From Burkholderiales bacterium (GTDB lineage Bacteria > Pseudomonadota > Gammaproteobacteria > Burkholderiales > SG8-41): a stretch of DNA of 10,217 bases. How positions within the stretch are numbered: position 1 is the first letter of the stretch; the number at the start of each line of letters is the position of its first letter. The DNA lies in the NCBI GenBank assembly GCA_005800795.1, contig SYEN01000336.1:1-10217 (forward strand), written 5' to 3'. A program made the translations under genes and the position numbers. Under the pieces are notes generated by a model, which saw only the letters and a list, made by a program, of their open reading frames with translations, was not told the DNA's origin and did no database searches. Of this stretch, positions 6,804-10,217 are shown in pieces.

Positions 6804-6852
6804 GTGAGGCGTAAGGAGCAGGACATTGCGGCTGGCGCACCTCACGCTTCAC
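6804..6852 (+). repeat. Inverted repeat of heptamer-like units at the fdhD start
   Basis: GTGAGGCGTAAGG (6804-6816) can pair with CCTCACGCTTCAC (6840-6852): 11 Watson-Crick pairs, one G-U pair and one mismatch over 13 positions, with a 23-nt loop. The right arm continues as degenerate heptamers (CTCACGC, TTCACGC, then CTCGCG). The only good Shine-Dalgarno sequence for fdhD, AAGGAG at 6813-6818, lies mostly inside the left arm, so the folded RNA would hide it. Confidence 0.55.
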
Positions 6853-7676
6853 GCCTCGCGTCTCGCCCAGTCAAAATCACCAACGCCACCCGCCCCCTGA
6901 CCATCGAAGTCGAAGCCATCAACGAGCGCGGCGAACGCGTACCCACGCCCATTGCCGGCGAACACCCGTTGACGCTGTACATCGACAAACGCGAAATCGT
7001 CACGCTGATGACACTCGGTCAGGCGCCCGAAGCGCTGGCGCTGGGCTATCTGCGCAACCAGCGGCTGGTGCGCAGTATCGACGAAATCGCCGAGGTTCAA
7101 GTGGATTGGGACACGGATGCCGTGGCCATCACCACACGTACCGCCCTGCTGAACCTTGACGAGAAAATGCAGAAGCGCACCGTCACCACCGGCTGCGGGC
7201 AAGGCACGGTATTCGGCAACTTGATGGATGAAATCGACGCCATCCGATTGCGCGACGACATCACGTTAAGCGAAGCGACACTCCACACCCTGCTAGACAA
7301 CGTACGGCGCCACGAGACCATCTACAAAAGCGCCGGTGCCGTTCACGGCTGCGCACTCGCCAACGGCAGCGGCGAAATCCTGTTGTTCATCGAAGACGTG
7401 GGCCGTCACAATGCCGTGGACGCCATCGCCGGCCAAATGTGGCTAAATGACATTGGCGGATCCGACAAGATTTTTTACACCACCGGCCGGCTCACCTCTG
7501 AAATGGTCATCAAAGCCGCGCAAATGCAGATTCCGTTTCTGGTGTCGCGCTCGGGCCTCACGCAAATGGGACACGATATCGCGGTCAAAACCGGCATTAC
7601 GATGATAGGCCGCGCCGTAAATAAACATTACCTGCTGTTTACCGGCGTGCAACGATTTATTAAACCGGCAGCGTGA
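6804..7676 (+). CDS. fdhD: Formate dehydrogenase accessory sulfurtransferase FdhD
   Basis: FdhD is a cytosolic chaperone that passes sulfur from a cysteine desulfurase to the molybdenum cofactor of formate dehydrogenase, which is required for activity. From GTG 6804 the product is 290 residues. Family signatures are the GEHPLTLYIDKREIVTLMTL strand region, TTGCGQGTVFG holding Cys131, EDVGRHNAVDAIAG, and the C-terminal FYTTGRLTSEMVIKAAQ block. The loop that reads Cys-x-x-Cys in E. coli FdhD is Cys-Gly-Gln-Gly here, so only the first cysteine remains. The start is uncertain. Conserved sequence begins only near VKITNATRPLTIEVE. The in-frame codons after the moaA stop are TTG 6798, GTG 6804 and a non-standard ATT at 6825. 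Only the ATT has a well-placed Shine-Dalgarno sequence (AAGGAG, 6 nt away). The frame also extends back into moaA. Clustering with moaA fits the function; no formate dehydrogenase subunit is in the window. Confidence 0.92.
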   Translation: MRRKEQDIAAGAPHASRLASRPVKITNATRPLTIEVEAINERGERVPTPIAGEHPLTLYIDKREIVTLMTLGQAPEALALGYLRNQRLVRSIDEIAEVQVDWDTDAVAITTRTALLNLDEKMQKRTVTTGCGQGTVFGNLMDEIDAIRLRDDITLSEATLHTLLDNVRRHETIYKSAGAVHGCALANGSGEILLFIEDVGRHNAVDAIAGQMWLNDIGGSDKIFYTTGRLTSEMVIKAAQMQIPFLVSRSGLTQMGHDIAVKTGITMIGRAVNKHYLLFTGVQRFIKPAA

Positions 7677-7704
7677 TTCGCCGCCGCCTTTCTGGAGCCC
7701 CTGA

Positions 7705-8892
7705 ATGGATTTCACCCTGCCCGATGAACTGCGCATGCTGCGCGACACCGTGGCGCGTTTCACGCGCGAAGAACTGCTGCCGCTGGAAAAAGACGTGATC
7801 CGCCGCGAAGCCGAACGCGGCCTAACCGACGCGCCGCTGATTGACCCGGATGCTGAAAAAGCGCTCGATGCCAAGGCGAAAGAAATCGGACTCTACGGCA
7901 TCGACGTGCCCGAAGAATACGGCGGGCAAAACCTCGGCATGCTGGCCAAGGCCGTGGTCGCGGAGGAACTGAAGCTGAGCATTACGCCTTGGACGCTGCC
8001 CCCCGACAGCCCGAATCTTTTCATGCTCAAAGAAACCTGCAAAGGCGATCAGATCAAAAAATACTTTATCCCCTATGCCAACGGCGAGAAAAAAAGTGCC
8101 ATCGCGATCACTGAACCGGGCGCGGGTTCCGACCCTGCGGGCATGAAAACGCGTGCCGAATACAAAAATGGCAAGTGGGTGATCAACGGCCAGAAAATTT
8201 TCATCAGCAACGCGCGCAAAGCCGACTTCATGATCCTGATGGCGATGACCGACCAGGCCAAGGGCTCGCGCGGCGGCATAACGGCGTTCCTGATAGACAA
8301 GGGCACGAAAGGGGTATCGATACCCACGGTGCTCAACACCATCGGTGAATACACGCCCTATGGCGTGTTTTTGGATAACGTCGAGTTGTCCGATGACCAG
8401 GTGCTAGGTACCGTGGGCAACGGGTTCGGTCCGATGCAAAACCGTCTCGGCGTGCGCCGCATGGAAATCGCCGCACGCGCGCTGGGATTCGCGCGCCGCT
8501 GCATGGATTTGATGCTGCCATACGCGCACGAACGCATCACTTTCGGCAAGCCGCTGGCCGACCGGCAGGCAATCCAGTGGTGGCTTGCCGACAGTTTTCA
8601 GGAAATGGAAATGGTGCGCCTCATCACTTGGCGTCTGGCCTGCAAAATCGACGCCGGCGAAGGCAACTGGCGGCGCGACGCGGCCATGGTCAAGCTGCAA
8701 GGTACCGAAATGATCCAGCGCATCACTGACCGCGCCATGCAGATGTTCGGCGGCATGGGTATGACCAAAGACATGCCGCTGGAGTACATGTCGCGCGCCA
8801 GCCGCGTATGGCGCATTTACGAAGGCCCCAGCGAAGTGCACCGCTGGTTTATCGCGCGCGATTTATTGCGCAACGGCATGCCGGCCAACTGA
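7705..8892 (+). CDS. Acyl-CoA dehydrogenase family protein
   Basis: This complete 395-residue FAD enzyme of the acyl-CoA dehydrogenase family would introduce a 2,3-double bond into an acyl-CoA and pass electrons to electron-transfer flavoprotein. The N-terminal helical domain carries PEEYGG at 69-74. The middle beta domain has AITEPGAGSDP at 134-144 and NGQKIFISNA at 161-170, which line the FAD and substrate site. The C-terminal domain has the FGGMGMTKDMPLEYM segment and RIYEGPSEVHR. Glu373 in that last motif sits where the catalytic base of medium-chain acyl-CoA dehydrogenase lies (YEGT in that enzyme). Length is typical (about 380-400). A GGAG sequence about 9 nt upstream supports the ATG at 7705. 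It begins 28 nt after fdhD and precedes a GST gene, but no thiolase, hydratase or CoA ligase is near, so chain length and pathway are unknown. Confidence 0.95.
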   Translation: MDFTLPDELRMLRDTVARFTREELLPLEKDVIRREAERGLTDAPLIDPDAEKALDAKAKEIGLYGIDVPEEYGGQNLGMLAKAVVAEELKLSITPWTLPPDSPNLFMLKETCKGDQIKKYFIPYANGEKKSAIAITEPGAGSDPAGMKTRAEYKNGKWVINGQKIFISNARKADFMILMAMTDQAKGSRGGITAFLIDKGTKGVSIPTVLNTIGEYTPYGVFLDNVELSDDQVLGTVGNGFGPMQNRLGVRRMEIAARALGFARRCMDLMLPYAHERITFGKPLADRQAIQWWLADSFQEMEMVRLITWRLACKIDAGEGNWRRDAAMVKLQGTEMIQRITDRAMQMFGGMGMTKDMPLEYMSRASRVWRIYEGPSEVHRWFIARDLLRNGMPAN

Positions 8893-8940
8893 AGTAAACT
8901 GCGGCTATTGAGCTACCCACTCGACCAATTGACCATCACC

Positions 8941-8946
8941 AAGGAG
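8941..8946 (+). promoter_or_regulatory. Ribosome binding site that decides the GST start
   Basis: AAGGAG is 6 nt before ATG 8953. An in-frame TTG at 8908 would add 15 residues (SYPLDQLTITKEKT), but it has no such site and its translation reads through this ribosome binding site, so 8953 is preferred. Confidence 0.85.
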
Positions 8947-8952
8947 AAAACC

Positions 8953-9657
8953 ATGTCTGCCAAACCCATGCTATGCAGCTTCAAGACTTGTCTTTGGGTA
9001 CAACGCGCCGCCATTGTATTGCGCGCAAAAAATATTGAATACGACATCACCTACATCGATCGCAACAACCGGCCCGACTGGTTTCTGAAAATTTCTCCGC
9101 ACGCGAAGGTGCCGGTGCTGCGCATCGGCGAAAACGATGCGCTGTTTGAATCCAATGCCATCGCTGAATATCTCGACGAAACCGCGGCGCCGCAATTGCA
9201 TCCCGCCGACGCGGTAACGCGCGCGCGCAATCGCGCATGGACGGACTACGTGTCCACGTTCGCTAGCGCGATTTCGCAAACCATGTATTCGGATTCTGAG
9301 GAAGAATTCACCAAAAAATCGGAAAAGATTGCCGAAGTGTTTGGCAAACTCAACGACGCGCTGGCCAAGCGTGGCAACGACGGGCCGTTTTTCAATGGTC
9401 CGAAACTGTCGCTGGTGGATGCTGCTTACGCGCCGTTCCTGCAGCGCTACACCTTCATGAACGCGCTGCGGCCGCTTGGCATTATCGAAAAATTCCCACA
9501 TCTCAAAGCCTGGCGTGACGCGCTGCTGGCCTCGCAGGCGGTGAGATCCTCAACGGTCGCCAACATTGAGGCCGTATGGCAGGAAAATCTGATTGTCAAC
9601 AAACGCTGGCTGGCAAAGTACGTCTCGAACGACGTATTGGGTGCTGCGGCGGCTTAA
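8953..9657 (+). CDS. Glutathione S-transferase family protein (omega-like active site)
   Basis: This 234-residue cytosolic protein has the two-domain glutathione S-transferase layout. The N-terminal thioredoxin-like domain contains TCLWVQRAAI, which aligns with the CPYVQRA active-site stretch of omega-class and related cysteine-type GSTs, so Cys13 is the likely catalytic residue. The cis-proline loop KVPVL is at 52-56 (Pro54) and the glutathione-gamma-glutamyl contact ESNAIAEYLDE starts at Glu66-Ser67. The C-terminal all-helical domain includes GPKLSLVDAAYAPFL, matching the conserved N-capping segment of GSTs. A cysteine-type site usually means thiol transferase, dehydroascorbate reductase or reductive deglutathionylation chemistry rather than classical conjugation; this is inference. 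It follows the acyl-CoA dehydrogenase by 60 nt and has its own strong ribosome binding site. Confidence 0.93.
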   Translation: MSAKPMLCSFKTCLWVQRAAIVLRAKNIEYDITYIDRNNRPDWFLKISPHAKVPVLRIGENDALFESNAIAEYLDETAAPQLHPADAVTRARNRAWTDYVSTFASAISQTMYSDSEEEFTKKSEKIAEVFGKLNDALAKRGNDGPFFNGPKLSLVDAAYAPFLQRYTFMNALRPLGIIEKFPHLKAWRDALLASQAVRSSTVANIEAVWQENLIVNKRWLAKYVSNDVLGAAAA

Positions 9658-9688
9658 CCGGAAAACCTGCCGTGCGCGCCGCCTGTTG

Positions 9689-10217
9689 TTATCCGGTGCG
9701 CGCGCCGCGTATGTCGTCCAGCACCGGCAGTAGGTAGGTCAGAAACGTTGCCGGGTCTTCGCTCATTGGGAAGTGCCCCAGCCCTTCCACGATGACGGCC
9801 TGCGTGCCTTTGATTCGCCGGGCAAGATCACGCGTGTCGTCCGGCGCGCACGAGTAATCGTATTCGCCCGACAGCAGATAAAGCGGGCACCGTGACGTAT
9901 CGATCTCGGCCGCGCGCGAGCGCACGTCGCCATCTTTGGTATAAAAATGCAAATCACCCTTGAACACGCCAGGACCGCCCTGCATGTAATGCCATAACGT
10001 TTCCCAGCGATCGGCTTCCGGACTGCGCGGGCCGATAAGCCCCGACACGATGCCTGCCGCCACCTCGCCGCCATGCACGGCCGGCCGGTGCAGCCAGTTC
10101 AAATCGTAGTAAGGCTCAACATGTGCGCCGGCCTGCAAACCGATGATGGCGCGAAAACGCTCCGGGTATTCTAGTGCCAGATGCAGCGCGATTCTTCCCC
10201 CAATGGAGCAACCCATC
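9689..10217 (-). CDS. Alpha/beta hydrolase, N-terminally truncated by the window end
   Basis: About 175 residues of an alpha/beta-hydrolase-fold enzyme are visible on the minus strand; the N-terminal part lies beyond base 10217. The nucleophile elbow is GCSIGG with Ser as nucleophile, at the very edge of the window. The acid is probably the Asp in LLSGEYDYSCAP, about 116 residues later, and the histidine is in VEGLGHFPMSEDP, about 28 residues after that, so a full Ser-Asp-His triad is present. A cap-like insertion with WLHRPAVHGG and WETLWHYMQGGPG lies between nucleophile and acid. The ATG at 10216 is internal because the serine motif normally lies near residue 95-110. Substrate class (ester, lactone, epoxide or C-C bond) cannot be told. 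The gene converges on the GST gene with a 31-nt gap and no obvious terminator. Confidence 0.9.
   Translation of the reverse strand, partial: MGCSIGGRIALHLALEYPERFRAIIGLQAGAHVEPYYDLNWLHRPAVHGGEVAAGIVSGLIGPRSPEADRWETLWHYMQGGPGVFKGDLHFYTKDGDVRSRAAEIDTSRCPLYLLSGEYDYSCAPDDTRDLARRIKGTQAVIVEGLGHFPMSEDPATFLTYLLPVLDDIRGARTG

Noticed and set aside
9658..9688. Possible terminator between the convergent GST and hydrolase genes
   Set aside because: The 31-nt gap is GC-rich with alternating GC palindromic bits, but no stable stem followed by a T run was found on either strand.

Overview
The window looks like a chromosomal segment of a betaproteobacterium, most likely Burkholderiales-like. This is an inference. 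It rests on the fairly GC-rich coding sequence, the Bug/TctC-type binding protein beside an MmgE/PrpD gene, the FdhD subtype, and the mix of catabolic genes with MFS, GST and acyl-CoA dehydrogenase genes. No phage, transposase, CRISPR, tRNA or rRNA signal was seen.

Layout. (1) Bases 1-1935, plus strand: the C-terminal part of a Bug/TctC solute-binding protein, then after 33 nt a full MmgE/PrpD-family gene. These probably form an operon for taking up and converting an organic acid. (2) Bases 1936-2177: a non-coding gap between convergent operons, with a T-rich stretch and a GC-rich imperfect hairpin. (3) Bases 2178-5229, minus strand: a three-gene operon transcribed leftwards, MFS transporter, then SDR oxidoreductase, then an NMT1/SsuA-like binding-fold protein that has no signal peptide. 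(4) Bases 5230-5764: a gap between divergent genes that holds one small plus-strand ORF of 57 codons (hydrophobic N-terminus, histidine-rich) and a candidate promoter for the next gene. (5) Bases 5765-7676, plus strand: moaA and fdhD, two genes for molybdenum-cofactor synthesis and formate dehydrogenase maturation. A heptamer-like inverted repeat lies exactly where fdhD translation should start. (6) Bases 7705-9657, plus strand: an acyl-CoA dehydrogenase and a glutathione S-transferase-like protein. (7) Bases 9689-10217, minus strand: the C-terminal part of an alpha/beta hydrolase that runs out of the window.

How the genes fit together. The left half looks like accessory carboxylic-acid uptake and catabolism with no identifiable substrate. 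The middle is cofactor housekeeping: MoaA begins molybdopterin synthesis, and FdhD transfers sulfur to the cofactor of formate dehydrogenase. The right half is general acyl-CoA and detoxification metabolism.

I found no clear new multi-gene system. The points most worth a second look are the small histidine-rich ORF at 5360-5533, the signal-less binding-fold protein at 2178-3119, and the inverted repeat with an unclear start codon at fdhD.
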